Shown one piece after another: positions 35,833-44,177 of a stretch of DNA of 64,000 nt. How positions within the stretch are numbered: position 1 is the stretch's first letter; every line of letters starts with the position of its first letter. The position numbers and the translations under genes are program-made. The notes below the pieces were generated by a model. The model was not told the origin of the DNA and searched no databases. It saw only the letters and a program-made list of their open reading frames with translations. The stretch is from Streptomyces cathayae (GTDB taxonomy: Bacteria > Actinomycetota > Actinomycetes > Streptomycetales > Streptomycetaceae), in assembly GCF_029760955.1 (NCBI RefSeq), contig NZ_CP121682.1:1736001-1800000 (forward strand), read 5' to 3'.

Positions 35833-37895
35833 GGAGTGTTCCTTGCTGCTGCGAGGTCGACGAAGGCATCGAGGGAGTGTGGGTCGGCAAGCGCGTCGCG
35901 GGAGGCGACCTCGTCGATCGGGTGGCCCTGCAGGATCCGCTTGACGGGCAGCTCGAGCTTCTTGCCGGTGCGGTTGCGTGGCACGGCCGCCACCTCGGTG
36001 ATCGTGTCGGGCACGTGCCGCGGCGAGAGCTGGTGTCGCAGCGCGCCGACGATCATCGCGCGCAGCTGCGCGTCGAGCTGCCGCCCGGGCTCGGTCTGGA
36101 CGAACAGCACGAGGTCGCCGTTGCCGCCGGCCTGCTCAAGGTGGACGACGAGCGAGTCCTGGACGCCGGGGAGCTCCTCGACGACGCGGTAGAACTCGGC
36201 GGTGCCGAGGCGCACTCCGCCACGGTTCAGCGTCGCGTCCGACCGGCCGGCGACGTGGCAGTGCCCCTCGGGCGAGAAGACGATCCAGTCGCCGTGCCGC
36301 CACACGCCGGGGTAGCGGTCGAAGTAGGCCGCCCGCAGGCGGGATCCGTCGGCGTCGCCCCAGAAGCCGATCGGCATCGAGGGCATCGGCGCGGTGATGA
36401 CGAGCTCGCCGAGCTCGCCGACGACCTCGTGGCCGGCCCCGTCGAAGGCGCGGGCCGCGACGCCGAGCGCGGCGCCGGAGATCTCGCCGGCCCACACCGG
36501 CAGGAGTGGGTCACCCTGGACGATGCCCGAGCACACGTCGGTGCCACCCGAGCCGATGTTGAGCACGACCCCGGGCAGCTGGTCGTAGATCCACGCATAG
36601 CCCTCGGGTGGCAGTGGTGCCCCCGCCGAGGCGAACTGCCGGATCCGGAGGCGGTGGTCGCGTGCCGGGCGCAGGCCGGCCTTGCGGCTCGCCATGATGA
36701 AGCCCGGCGCGGCACCCATGACGGTCGCGCCGGTCTCCTCGGCGAGCCGCCACTGCCAGTCGAGGTCGGGGTGCACCGGGTTGCCGTCGATGCACACGAT
36801 CGACGAGCCGACGAGCAGGCCGCTGACGAGCGCGTTCCACATCATCCACGCAGTCGTCGAGTACCAGAGGAAGGTGTCGCCCGGGCCGAGATCCCACGAC
36901 AGGGCATGGCACTTGAGGTGCTCGAGGAGGATGCCACCGTGTCCGTGGACGATGGCCTTGGGCAGCCCCGTCGTCCCCGAAGAGAAGAGGACGACGAGCG
37001 GATGGTCGAAGGGAACCTGCTCGAAGGTGAGCGGCTCGGGCTCGACTGCAGCGAGGGCCTCCGGCCATGACCGCATGCCGCTCACGTTGCCTTGGGCGCC
37101 AGTGCTCCCGTGGGTGCCCGTCGCGCGGTAGCTGCCGTACTCGACGTCGAAGACGACCGTCAGGGTGGGCAGGCCCGCGACGAGCTCCGCCACGTCGGCG
37201 CTCTTGTCGACGGGCTTGTCGCCGTAGGTGTAGCCGCTCGCGACGAGGAGGACGGTCGGCTCGACCTGGCCGAACCGGTCGATGACGGACCGGGCGCCGA
37301 ACTCGGTCGCGCACGAGGCCCAGGCCGCGCCCAGCGAGGCCGTGGCGAGGAAGGCGACGACCGTCTCGGGCAGGTTGGGCAGGTGAGCGACGACGCGGGA
37401 GCCGGGGCCGACGCCCTGCCGGCGCAGCACCGTGCGGGCCCGGGCGACCTGGTCGCGCAGCTCACCGAGCGTCAGGGTGGTCGGCTCCCGGGTCTGGGAG
37501 TACGCGTGGATCGCGACCCGGTCGTCGTCGGTGTGCCGGAAGACCTGCTCGGCGTAGTTGAGCCGAGCACCGGGGAACCACTCGGCACCGGGCATCCGGG
37601 CCGAGGCGAGCACCCGCTCCGGCGGAACGGATGCGAGCACGTCGAAGTGGTCCCAGATGCTGCCCCAGAAGCCCTCGAGATCGGTGACCGACCACTCCCA
37701 CAGCTGTCGGCGGTCGAAGCGCAGGCCCCGCTCGCGGGCGAGCCAGTCGAGGTAGTGGGCGAGGCGCGAGGAGGTGAGCTGCTCCTCGCCGGGGGTGAAG
37801 AGCAGGTCGCCGTGCGCGAGGCCGTGCTCGGTCGCCGGTCCGGTCGTCTGCTCGGTGGGCTGCTCCGCCGTTTGTTCAGTGCTCTGTTCGGTCAT
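35829..37895 (-). CDS. Acetoacetate-CoA ligase
   Basis: The 688-residue ANL-superfamily protein has a Gln/Thr/Glu-rich N-terminus, the ACAS_N region (YLDWLARERGLRFDRRQLWEWSVTDLEGFWGSIWDHFDV), the P-loop SSGTTGLPKA (305-314), the WMMWN motif that follows STTA, and a C-terminal RTGKKLELPVKRIL with the catalytic lysine. The domain order and the GSGGTDVCSG block match acetoacetyl-CoA synthetases. It activates acetoacetate or a similar 3-oxo acid with ATP. Its ATG overlaps the dehydrogenase stop by four bases (ATGA). Confidence 0.9.
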   Translation of the reverse strand: MTEQSTEQTAEQPTEQTTGPATEHGLAHGDLLFTPGEEQLTSSRLAHYLDWLARERGLRFDRRQLWEWSVTDLEGFWGSIWDHFDVLASVPPERVLASARMPGAEWFPGARLNYAEQVFRHTDDDRVAIHAYSQTREPTTLTLGELRDQVARARTVLRRQGVGPGSRVVAHLPNLPETVVAFLATASLGAAWASCATEFGARSVIDRFGQVEPTVLLVASGYTYGDKPVDKSADVAELVAGLPTLTVVFDVEYGSYRATGTHGSTGAQGNVSGMRSWPEALAAVEPEPLTFEQVPFDHPLVVLFSSGTTGLPKAIVHGHGGILLEHLKCHALSWDLGPGDTFLWYSTTAWMMWNALVSGLLVGSSIVCIDGNPVHPDLDWQWRLAEETGATVMGAAPGFIMASRKAGLRPARDHRLRIRQFASAGAPLPPEGYAWIYDQLPGVVLNIGSGGTDVCSGIVQGDPLLPVWAGEISGAALGVAARAFDGAGHEVVGELGELVITAPMPSMPIGFWGDADGSRLRAAYFDRYPGVWRHGDWIVFSPEGHCHVAGRSDATLNRGGVRLGTAEFYRVVEELPGVQDSLVVHLEQAGGNGDLVLFVQTEPGRQLDAQLRAMIVGALRHQLSPRHVPDTITEVAAVPRNRTGKKLELPVKRILQGHPIDEVASRDALADPHSLDAFVDLAAARNTP

Positions 37896-38851
37896 GGCAG
37901 GCCCGCCTCCTCCTTGGCCCGGATCAGGCCTCTCAGCGTCGCATCGCGCCGCGCGCGCAGCCCGTCCTCGTCCTGCCCGGTCGTGTCCATCTCCTCGGTC
38001 ATGCCCGCCACGATCGCCGCACAGAGGTCGGGGGTCAGGATCGGGTCTCCGAGGTCCTTCCACCACTCGGCGGTCGGTGGCCCGAGGTGCTCGAGGATGT
38101 GCGCGATGCCGCCCGCACCGCCGGACAGGTGCTGAGTGGCGAACGGTCCGAGCAGCGCCCAGCGCAGCCCCGGCCCCCAGGCGATCGCGGTGTCGATGTC
38201 GGCGACGCTGACGACTCCGCGGCCGACGAGGTCGTACGCCTCTCGCCACAGCGCCGCCTGGAGCCGGTTCACGACGTGGCCCGGCAGCTCGGTCCGCAGC
38301 GTGATGCACTTCTTGCCGACCCCGGTGAAGAACGCGTCGGCCGCGCGGAGTGCGCTCTGCGCCGTGGTCGGCGCCCCGACAAGCTCGACGAGCGGCACGA
38401 GGTGTGGCGGGTTGAACGGGTGCGCGACGAGGACGCGCTCGGGGTGGCGGCCGGCCGCTCCTGCGAACGAGCTGGGCGGCAGGCCCGAGCTGGAGCTTGT
38501 CAGGAGCACGTCCATCCCGGTCAGCGAATCGAGCCGGCCGAAGAGGTCGCGCTTGACATCGAGTACCTCGGGACCGGCCTCGATGACGAGGTCGGCAGCC
38601 GGCGCGTAGGTCTCGACCTCGGTCGTCGTCGTGAGGTGGTCGAGCGTGTCGGCCGGGCCGTCACCCTCCTCGATGAAGGCCGCTGCCAGGGTGCGCGCCC
38701 GCTCGAGCGCCGGTCGGTCCGGGTCGACGAGGACGACGTCGAGGCCGTGCCGCAGCAGGTGGGCGGCCCAGCTCGTCCCGATGGCGCCTGCACCGACGAC
38801 GAGGACGGTCCGAACGTCGCGGTATGCCACTGGGCTCGCTCCCGCGGTCAC
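37892..38851 (-). CDS. 3-hydroxyacyl-CoA dehydrogenase family protein
   Basis: The 319-residue protein has a Rossmann VLVVGAGAIGTSWAAHLLRHGLDVVLVDPD and an NAD-specific Asp. Then it has TSSSSGLPPSSFA, VLVAHPFNPPHLVPLVELVGAP with catalytic His, and the ELPGHVVNRLQAALWREAYDLVGRGVVSVADID segment, ending with a C-terminal helical domain. This matches the short HCDH/L-carnitine dehydrogenase-like group. It begins with GTG overlapping the hydratase stop (GTGA). It probably oxidises a 3-hydroxyacyl compound in the operon's pathway. Confidence 0.9.
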   Translation of the reverse strand: MTAGASPVAYRDVRTVLVVGAGAIGTSWAAHLLRHGLDVVLVDPDRPALERARTLAAAFIEEGDGPADTLDHLTTTTEVETYAPAADLVIEAGPEVLDVKRDLFGRLDSLTGMDVLLTSSSSGLPPSSFAGAAGRHPERVLVAHPFNPPHLVPLVELVGAPTTAQSALRAADAFFTGVGKKCITLRTELPGHVVNRLQAALWREAYDLVGRGVVSVADIDTAIAWGPGLRWALLGPFATQHLSGGAGGIAHILEHLGPPTAEWWKDLGDPILTPDLCAAIVAGMTEEMDTTGQDEDGLRARRDATLRGLIRAKEEAGLP

Positions 38852-39654
38852 GCCCGGGCCCCCGCCGTGTCACGGTCGAGGAAAGCGCGCATCCGCGACT
38901 TCGCCTCATCGCTGCCGGAGGCGATGCCGGCCATGAGCGACTCGATGAGGTAGCCCTCGTGCGGGTTCGCCTCCGCGGTGCGTGGCAGCACGTGGAGGAT
39001 CCCGTAGTTCGTGATCGGGCTGTTGGCCGCGGCGCGATGGGCCAGCTCCAGTGCGGTCGGCAGGCCGTTCCCGTCCTCGACGACGTACTGGGACAGGCCG
39101 ATCTGCTCCCCCTCGACGGCGTCGTAGCGGCGGCCCGTGAGCATCATGTCCGTCATCCGCGCAGCTCCGATGAGCCGGGGCAGTCGCACCGACGCGCCAC
39201 CTCCGACGAACAGCCCGCGCTGCCCCTCCGGCAGCGCGTAGAACGTCGAAGGTTCGGCCACCCGCACATGGGTCGCGGACGCCAGCTCGAGGCCACCGCC
39301 GATCACCGCACCCTTGAGTACGCTGAAGATCGGGACGGGCGAGGCGATGAGCGCATCGAGCGCCCCGTGCCACATCCGCGAGTGCAGTACTCCCTCGAAC
39401 ACGCCCGACTCGTCCATCGTGTTGAGGTCGAGTCCGGCACAGAAGTGCCGGCCCTCGGCGGCGAGGACGACCGCGCGCACCCCCTCGGGCACCGCGCGGA
39501 AGTAGGCGCCGAGTCCGAGGACCGTTTCGTTGTCAAGGGCGTTGCGCTTGTCCGGGCGGGCGAGCTCGAGGATGTCGACCGGGCCGTCGCTCCGGCGCCG
39601 CACGGTCTGTGGCAGCGCCGACGGCTGCGTCGTGGCCGGTTCGATCATTGTCAC
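38848..39654 (-). CDS. Enoyl-CoA hydratase/isomerase family protein
   Basis: The 268-residue crotonase-fold protein starts VDILELARPDKRNALDNETV. The oxyanion-hole segments are GRHFCAGLDL and GAVIGGGLELA, and a putative catalytic Glu is in ALPEGQRGLF. The region VGGGASVRLPRLIGAARMTDMMLTGR is typical, but the second glutamate of true hydratases is not obvious. It would hydrate or isomerise an enoyl-CoA. It is 37 bases downstream of the lipoprotein gene. Confidence 0.85.
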   Translation of the reverse strand: MTMIEPATTQPSALPQTVRRRSDGPVDILELARPDKRNALDNETVLGLGAYFRAVPEGVRAVVLAAEGRHFCAGLDLNTMDESGVFEGVLHSRMWHGALDALIASPVPIFSVLKGAVIGGGLELASATHVRVAEPSTFYALPEGQRGLFVGGGASVRLPRLIGAARMTDMMLTGRRYDAVEGEQIGLSQYVVEDGNGLPTALELAHRAAANSPITNYGILHVLPRTAEANPHEGYLIESLMAGIASGSDEAKSRMRAFLDRDTAGARA

Positions 39655-39691
39655 TCCTGAATGTTGTGGCAGGTTCCGTCGGCTGCACCGC

Positions 39692-40660
39692 TCAGGGCTT
39701 CGGAACGGACTGCAGCAGGCCGACGACGTCGGCGTCCTCGGTGATGACGCCGTACTCCTTCATCAGGCCACCCATCGCGGTCAGCTCGTCCTTGCGCACG
39801 GGGCCGCCCATGTCCTCGAGGACGACCGCCTTCGACAGGGCAGGGTCGATCTTGAGGGCCGACGCCGCCTTGGCGCGGACCTCGTCCGGGTGCGCCTGCG
39901 CGTAGTCCATGGTCACGTCGATCGCCTTGGCCATGGCCGAGACGAGCTCCGGCTTCGACTTCACGAGCGTGCCGCTCGCGAAGTAGACCATCGTCGGGTG
40001 GCCCTTGACCGAGGCGACGCCCGGGTAGGTCACCACGGGGTTGTCGGCCTTGCGGATGATCGTCATGAACGGCTCGGGAGTCCACACCGCGTCGACCTGG
40101 CCGCTCTTGAGAGCCGCCTCCATGTTCGGGTACGGCAGCTCGACGAACGAGACGGCCTTCGGGTCGCCCCCGTCCTTCTTCACCGCGTCCATGATGAGCA
40201 GGTCGCCCATGGACTTCAGGGTGTTGACGGCGACCTTCTTGCCCACGAGGTCCTTGGCGGTCTTGATACCGCTGTCCGGCCTCGTGAGGACGGCGTGGAC
40301 ACCCTTGTCGGTGTCGTAGGTGTAGGACGAGACGACGCGGACGTCGAGACCCTTGTCCCGCGCCTGGAGCAGGGAGATCGGGTTGCCCGTCGCGAACTGC
40401 ATCTGCCCGGACATGACCGCGGGCACGAGCGCCGCACCGCCCTGGCCGGTCTCGAGCTTGACGTCCAGTCCCTCCTTGACGAAGAAGCCCTTGTCCATGC
40501 CCAGCATGATCGCCGCGGTGGGCAGGATCGGCAGGGTGCCGACGGTCACCTCGGTCGTCCCGCCGCTACCGGCGGTCCCCTTGGCCGGCTCCGAGGAGCC
40601 ACAGGCACTCATGGCGAGGGCACTCACGAGCACCAGCGCCGTGAAGGTCATCTTCTTCAT
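39692..40660 (-). CDS. SsuA/NMT1-type ABC substrate-binding lipoprotein
   Basis: The 322-residue protein has a lipobox LAMSAC with Cys20 as the lipidation site. TVGTLPILPTAAIMLGMDKGFFVKEGLDVKLETG, VPAVMSGQMQFATGNP, GIKTAKDLVGKKVAVNT and ALKSGQVDAVWTPEPF are the standard blocks of the NMT1/THI5 periplasmic family, which binds sulfonates, aromatic acids and similar anions. It sits between the fatty acyl ligase and the hydratase. Its permease partner is broken and no ATPase gene is present. Confidence 0.9.
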   Translation of the reverse strand: MKKMTFTALVLVSALAMSACGSSEPAKGTAGSGGTTEVTVGTLPILPTAAIMLGMDKGFFVKEGLDVKLETGQGGAALVPAVMSGQMQFATGNPISLLQARDKGLDVRVVSSYTYDTDKGVHAVLTRPDSGIKTAKDLVGKKVAVNTLKSMGDLLIMDAVKKDGGDPKAVSFVELPYPNMEAALKSGQVDAVWTPEPFMTIIRKADNPVVTYPGVASVKGHPTMVYFASGTLVKSKPELVSAMAKAIDVTMDYAQAHPDEVRAKAASALKIDPALSKAVVLEDMGGPVRKDELTAMGGLMKEYGVITEDADVVGLLQSVPKP

Positions 40661-40735
40661 GGGTATGTCTCCTTGGCTTGCCGGAACTCGTACGTACGGC
40701 TATGGGTGTCGCTGCCGCGCGGCTTCGGGCAGCGT

Positions 40736-42370
40736 TCAGGGACGGGCCGGTCCTGGCCCCTGTTGGTTGTCGGCGGCGAACTGCTCCCGCAGGCGGAACT
40801 TCTGGATCTTGCCGGTCACATTGCGGGGGATCGCCGCGACGATCACGACCTCGCGGGGGAGCTTGTAGCCGGCGAGGCGCTCGCGCAGCTGCTCGCGCAA
40901 CTCCGCCCCGTCGAGCTCGACGCCGGCCGCGGGCTCGACGTAGGCCACCCCGGATTCGCCCCAACGGCCGTCCGGCACACCGATGACGGCACAGTCACGG
41001 ACGCCCTCGAGCTGGAGCAGGCTGTTCTCCACCTCTGCGGGATAGACGTTCTCCCCGCCCGAGATGTACATGTCCTTGACCCGGTCCTTGACGAAGAGGT
41101 AGCCCTCCTCGTCGCTGATCCCGACGTCGCCGCTGTGGTACCAACCGTCGGCGAGGGCCTCCGCGGTCGCCTCGGGAAGGTTCCAGTAGCCGGTCATGAC
41201 GTTCGGCCCGGCGATGAGGATCTCGCCGGCCTTGCCGGGAGGCGCCGGCCCGTCGAACCCGACTACGACGCTGTCGGTGAAGAAGTGGGGCCGGCCGACC
41301 GAGCCGGACTTGTGCACGTTGTCGCGCGGCTCGAGCATCCTCGTCCCGGGGGCCGTCTCGGTCATGCCGAAGCCCTGCATCAGCGGGATCCCCTTGGCCG
41401 CCCACGTCGCGATCGTCCGGTCCGGCAGGGGCGACCCACCGACCATGAGGGCCCGTACCGAGGACAGGTCCGCCTCGGCGAAGCGGGGCTGCTGACTGAT
41501 GGCGTCGAGCATGGCCGGGACGAAGAACGCCGAGGTGACCTGCCGCTCCTCGAGCGTGCGCAGCACCGTCGGGGCATCGAAGCCACGCTGGATGAGGAGC
41601 CGCCCGCCGAGCGTGAAGGTCGGCAGCGTCATCATGTTGAGCCCGGCGATGTGGAAGAGCGGGGCGCAGACGAGGTGGTGCTCGTCCTGCCGGAGGTCCT
41701 GGCCGATGAGCGCGTTGACGTTCTGGTAGAAGAGCGCCCGGTGCGAGAGCATCGCGCCCTTCGGGCGGCCGGTCGTCCCCGACGTGTACATGATAAGCGC
41801 CGTGGCCTCGAGCGGCACCGCTGCGGATTCCCATACGGGGGACCCGGCGGCGAGGAGGTCCTCGTAGGCGGGTCCATCCGTCCCGGTGGCGGGCTCGTCG
41901 ACGTGGATCCAGCTCTCGACGGCGCCGACAGCACGGATCAGATGGCCCCCGACGTTGGCCACCTGCGCCTCGCCGTAGACGCACAGCCGCGCGCCGCTGT
42001 CCGCGAGGATGTAGGCCACCTCCGGCCCGGACAGGCGCGGGTTGACGAGAACCGCTGCCGCGCCGACCATGCCGCACGCGAAGAACACCTCGAGGAGGGC
42101 CGGATGGTTGAACCCGATGTAGGCGACCCGGTCCCCCGGCTCGATGCCTGCGGCGCGAAGGGCGTTGGCAAGGCGGTTGGTCCGCTCGTGGACCTCGAGG
42201 TAGGTGCGCTCCGCACCCTCGAGCTCCCACGCGACGGCATCCGGGCGGACCCGCGCTCGCCGAGCCGGCCACGAGCCGATACCGAGGTTGTCGATGCGGC
42301 TGGCCGCGAGGTCGAAGGGCGTGGGCGACGGCGGGGTCACCGGATCGGCGGCAGCGGCGGCGCTTCCCAT
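40736..42370 (-). CDS. AMP-dependent acyl-CoA synthetase
   Basis: The 544-residue ANL protein has LIMYTSGTTGRPKGAMLSHRAL (P-loop), GFGMTETAPG (adenine/acyl site), YHSGDVGISDEEGYLFVKDRVKDMYISGGENVYP and a C-terminal NVTGKIQKFRLREQ with the catalytic Lys. It matches class I fatty or aromatic acyl-CoA ligases. It probably activates the imported carboxylate, and so is the first enzyme of the operon. Its start is divergent from a MarR regulator gene 138 bases away. Confidence 0.9.
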   Translation of the reverse strand: MGSAAAAADPVTPPSPTPFDLAASRIDNLGIGSWPARRARVRPDAVAWELEGAERTYLEVHERTNRLANALRAAGIEPGDRVAYIGFNHPALLEVFFACGMVGAAAVLVNPRLSGPEVAYILADSGARLCVYGEAQVANVGGHLIRAVGAVESWIHVDEPATGTDGPAYEDLLAAGSPVWESAAVPLEATALIMYTSGTTGRPKGAMLSHRALFYQNVNALIGQDLRQDEHHLVCAPLFHIAGLNMMTLPTFTLGGRLLIQRGFDAPTVLRTLEERQVTSAFFVPAMLDAISQQPRFAEADLSSVRALMVGGSPLPDRTIATWAAKGIPLMQGFGMTETAPGTRMLEPRDNVHKSGSVGRPHFFTDSVVVGFDGPAPPGKAGEILIAGPNVMTGYWNLPEATAEALADGWYHSGDVGISDEEGYLFVKDRVKDMYISGGENVYPAEVENSLLQLEGVRDCAVIGVPDGRWGESGVAYVEPAAGVELDGAELREQLRERLAGYKLPREVVIVAAIPRNVTGKIQKFRLREQFAADNQQGPGPARP

Positions 42371-42508
42371 CTTCGGTCCTCCTCAACACGCTGGGACGGT
42401 GCCCGACCGGGCGAGAAGCATGACAACAGGTATCGTTCAAAAAATCAATGGTTTGCTCATGGTGTGATTACTGTGTCCGCGTCCCGAACACTCCGTGAGG
42501 AGGCCACC
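42371..42508. promoter_or_regulatory. Divergent promoter region of the catabolic operon and MarR gene
   Basis: This AT-richer stretch (TATCGTTCAAAAAATCAATG at 42431-42450, then GTTTGC) lies between the two divergent starts. Such regions normally carry the MarR operator. An exact palindrome could not be picked out with confidence. Confidence 0.4.
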
Positions 42509-43009
42509 GTGCCAAGAACCGCCGCGCGCAGCTCCACGGGAGCGCCACCGATGCCTTCCGATCGCGCGTCAGACAGCGAATCGGAATCCGAGTCGGCGCT
42601 CGACTGCAACCTCGTCTTCCTCCTCATCCGCGCCGGCGCCCTCGGCGCCGCGAACGACACCCGGGTCCTCGCAAAGCACGGTCTCAAGGTGCGCCAGTAC
42701 GCGGTCCTGACGACCGCCTGCACGCGGCCGCGGACCCAGAAGGAGCTGTCCGACTTCCTCATGCTCAACCCGAGCCAGATCGTGACGCTCGTCGACACGT
42801 TGGAGGACCTCGGGCTCGTCGAGCGAGAGGCCGCGGTCGGCGACCGCCGCGCCAAGCTCGTCGTCGCGACAACACGCGGCCGGGAGCTCTTCGACGTGGT
42901 CCGGATCGACGTCGGCGACGCCCACGACCGCCTGCTGGGCCACCTGTCACCCGCCCAACGCGAGGAGTTCCTGACGGTGCTGCGCAGGCTGGCCCTCCCG
43001 GACAGCTGA
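42509..43009 (+). CDS. MarR family transcriptional regulator
   Basis: The 166-residue protein has a Ser/Glu-rich N-terminal tail (SDSESESESALD), then the MarR fold: KHGLKVRQYAVLTTACTRPRTQKELSDFLMLNPSQIVTLVDTLEDLGLVEREAAVGDRRAKLVVATTRGREL, with the DRR wing motif. The GTG at 42509 has GAGGAGG five bases upstream, which fixes the start. It is divergent from the acyl-CoA ligase gene and probably represses the operon until an acyl-CoA or aromatic acid is bound. Confidence 0.85.
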   Translation: MPRTAARSSTGAPPMPSDRASDSESESESALDCNLVFLLIRAGALGAANDTRVLAKHGLKVRQYAVLTTACTRPRTQKELSDFLMLNPSQIVTLVDTLEDLGLVEREAAVGDRRAKLVVATTRGRELFDVVRIDVGDAHDRLLGHLSPAQREEFLTVLRRLALPDS

Positions 43010-43206
43010 CTCCCTTCACCTCCGAGTCGTGCCTCCGCGGCGCGCCACATCTCGCTGCGGCAGTCCGGATCGGCGTCGCTCACGCCCTCGCTCCCGACTG
43101 CGTGGAGGCCGGCTCCCCATGCCACAGAGGTATTACCAAGTTGCTGTTGCGGCAGGCGAGTTGAGGTGTACTGGCGGTGCGTTCGGCCGGGCCGGGGGCA
43201 TCCCGG

Positions 43207-43379
43207 TCAGGCGGTCGTAAGGGCTCCGGTGACGGTCTTCCAGATGCGGAACCGTTCAGTCATCTCGGTGCGGCAGTCACTCGCTGTGATCAAATGACGT
43301 CGGGGCGGAAGTGGCTGGAGATCCGGCTGAAGGCGGCAAGGAACCTCTGGGCCGCTTCGCTGGAGCGGAAGACCTTCAT
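43207..43379 (-). pseudogene. IS6-family transposase C-terminal fragment, frameshifted
   Basis: MKVFRSSEAAQRFLAAFSRISSHFRP is in one frame and RRHLITASDCRTEMTERFRIWKTVTGALTTA in the next. Together they form the familiar end of a Streptomyces IS6-like transposase. A one-base shift near 43305 separates them. The catalytic core is missing. Confidence 0.65.
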
Positions 43380-43408
43380 AGTGCTGCGGACTCTGCTGCT
43401 CGATTCCG

Positions 43409-43590
43409 TCATGCGGTGAGTTGGCACGCGAGGCGTTCGAGGCGGCTGGTGCGGGGGTGGACGGGGGTGCCGGCCCAGTCGCTGTCGAGTCTGATGACGT
43501 TGATCGCGGTGGCGGAGAAGGCGCGTTGGAGGCGGACCTTCGGCAAGCCGCGGTAGCGTGTCCGGCGGATGCCGGTGATGTCCAGGGCCT
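43409..43590 (-). pseudogene. IS1182-family transposase C-terminal fragment
   Basis: On the minus strand, QALDITGIRRTRYRGLPKVRLQRAFSATAINVIRLDSDWAG ends at a TGA (43409-43411). It has the GxRRxRYxGLxKxxLQ...TAxNxxRL pattern that closes IS1182 transposases. At 43590/43591 the sequence changes to the group II intron end, so the intron entered or abutted this gene. Confidence 0.6.
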
Positions 43591-43670
43591 GTCGGGTAGC
43601 GGCGGCGCGTTGCCGCGCCGCCGCCCCTTGAGAACCGTGCGGGCGGGTTGTCCCCGCACACGGCTTAGCT
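43591..43670 (-). ncRNA. Group II intron 3' end (domains V and VI), remnant
   Basis: Read on the minus strand, AGCCGTGTGCGGGGACAACC followed by CGCACGGTTC (43631-43665) matches the catalytic domain V hairpin, with its AGC start and bulged stem. Next is a GC-rich hairpin with a short loop, like domain VI, and the 3' end CTACCCGAC at 43591. No reverse transcriptase reading frame is seen upstream, so only the 3' tail survives. The exon side is the IS1182 fragment. Confidence 0.6.
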
Positions 43671-43967
43671 CAGCCCCGCGCCTGCCCGCCGGGCCCGGTC
43701 CCCGTCGCGCGCGACTGGATCGTCCTCGCGCCCGCTCCCCGTGCCGTCCTCAGCCTCGGCCGGGACGTTCTGCACGGGGCCGTCGTGCGGTCGTGGCGCG
43801 TCCCGTGCGTCCGTGATGTTCTCCTGGCCCGTCTCCAGGCGAAACTGCCCGCCACGCGCGGGCTCGGGAAGGCGGCTGACGAACCAGACGACGGCGCCGG
43901 CCGGGATGACGCCGCCTGGGCCACGGCCCGCCGCGTGCGGCGGCGGACCGGCGGTCGGCGTGACCCG
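43671..43967. other. Region between intron remnant and ferredoxin
   Basis: On the minus strand an open stretch (WFVSRLPEPARGGQFRLETGQ ... DDPVARDGDRARRAGAGLS) follows the ferredoxin gene without a stop or start. It may be the decayed remainder of a third gene of the P450 operon. I recognise no family. Confidence 0.3.
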
Positions 43968-44165
43968 CTACTCGTCCTCGGACAGCGTGATGGCGCCCAC
44001 GGGGCAGGCGCGGGCGGCCTCCCGGACCAGTGGGTCGCCGGCGCCGTCCTCCCGACCGGGCAGCAGGGCGCTGAAGCCGTCGTCGTCCTGGGTGAACACT
44101 CCCGGCGCGGTCAGGGCGCACTGTCCGGCGCCGATGCAGCGGTCCTTGTCGATCTCGATGTGCAT
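43968..44165 (-). CDS. 3Fe-4S ferredoxin
   Basis: The 65-residue protein MHIEIDKDRCIGAGQCALTAPGVFTQDDDGF ends with ARACPVGAITLSED. The cysteine pattern (CxxxxxC ... CP) has three ligands, as in single-cluster [3Fe-4S] ferredoxins of Streptomyces. It starts 12 bases after the stop of the P450 gene. It almost certainly delivers electrons to that P450. Confidence 0.95.
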   Translation of the reverse strand: MHIEIDKDRCIGAGQCALTAPGVFTQDDDGFSALLPGREDGAGDPLVREAARACPVGAITLSEDE

Positions 44166-44177
44166 GACGGCAGCCTC

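Noticed and set aside
35877..37070. Open frame opposite acetoacetate-CoA ligase
   Set aside because: Antisense shadow rich in Val, Gly, Arg and Asp, with no motifs.
39530..42508. Upstream part of the long frame that ends with the MarR gene
   Set aside because: Everything before 42509 lies antisense to the binding-protein and ligase genes. The GTG at 42509 with GAGGAGG marks the real start.
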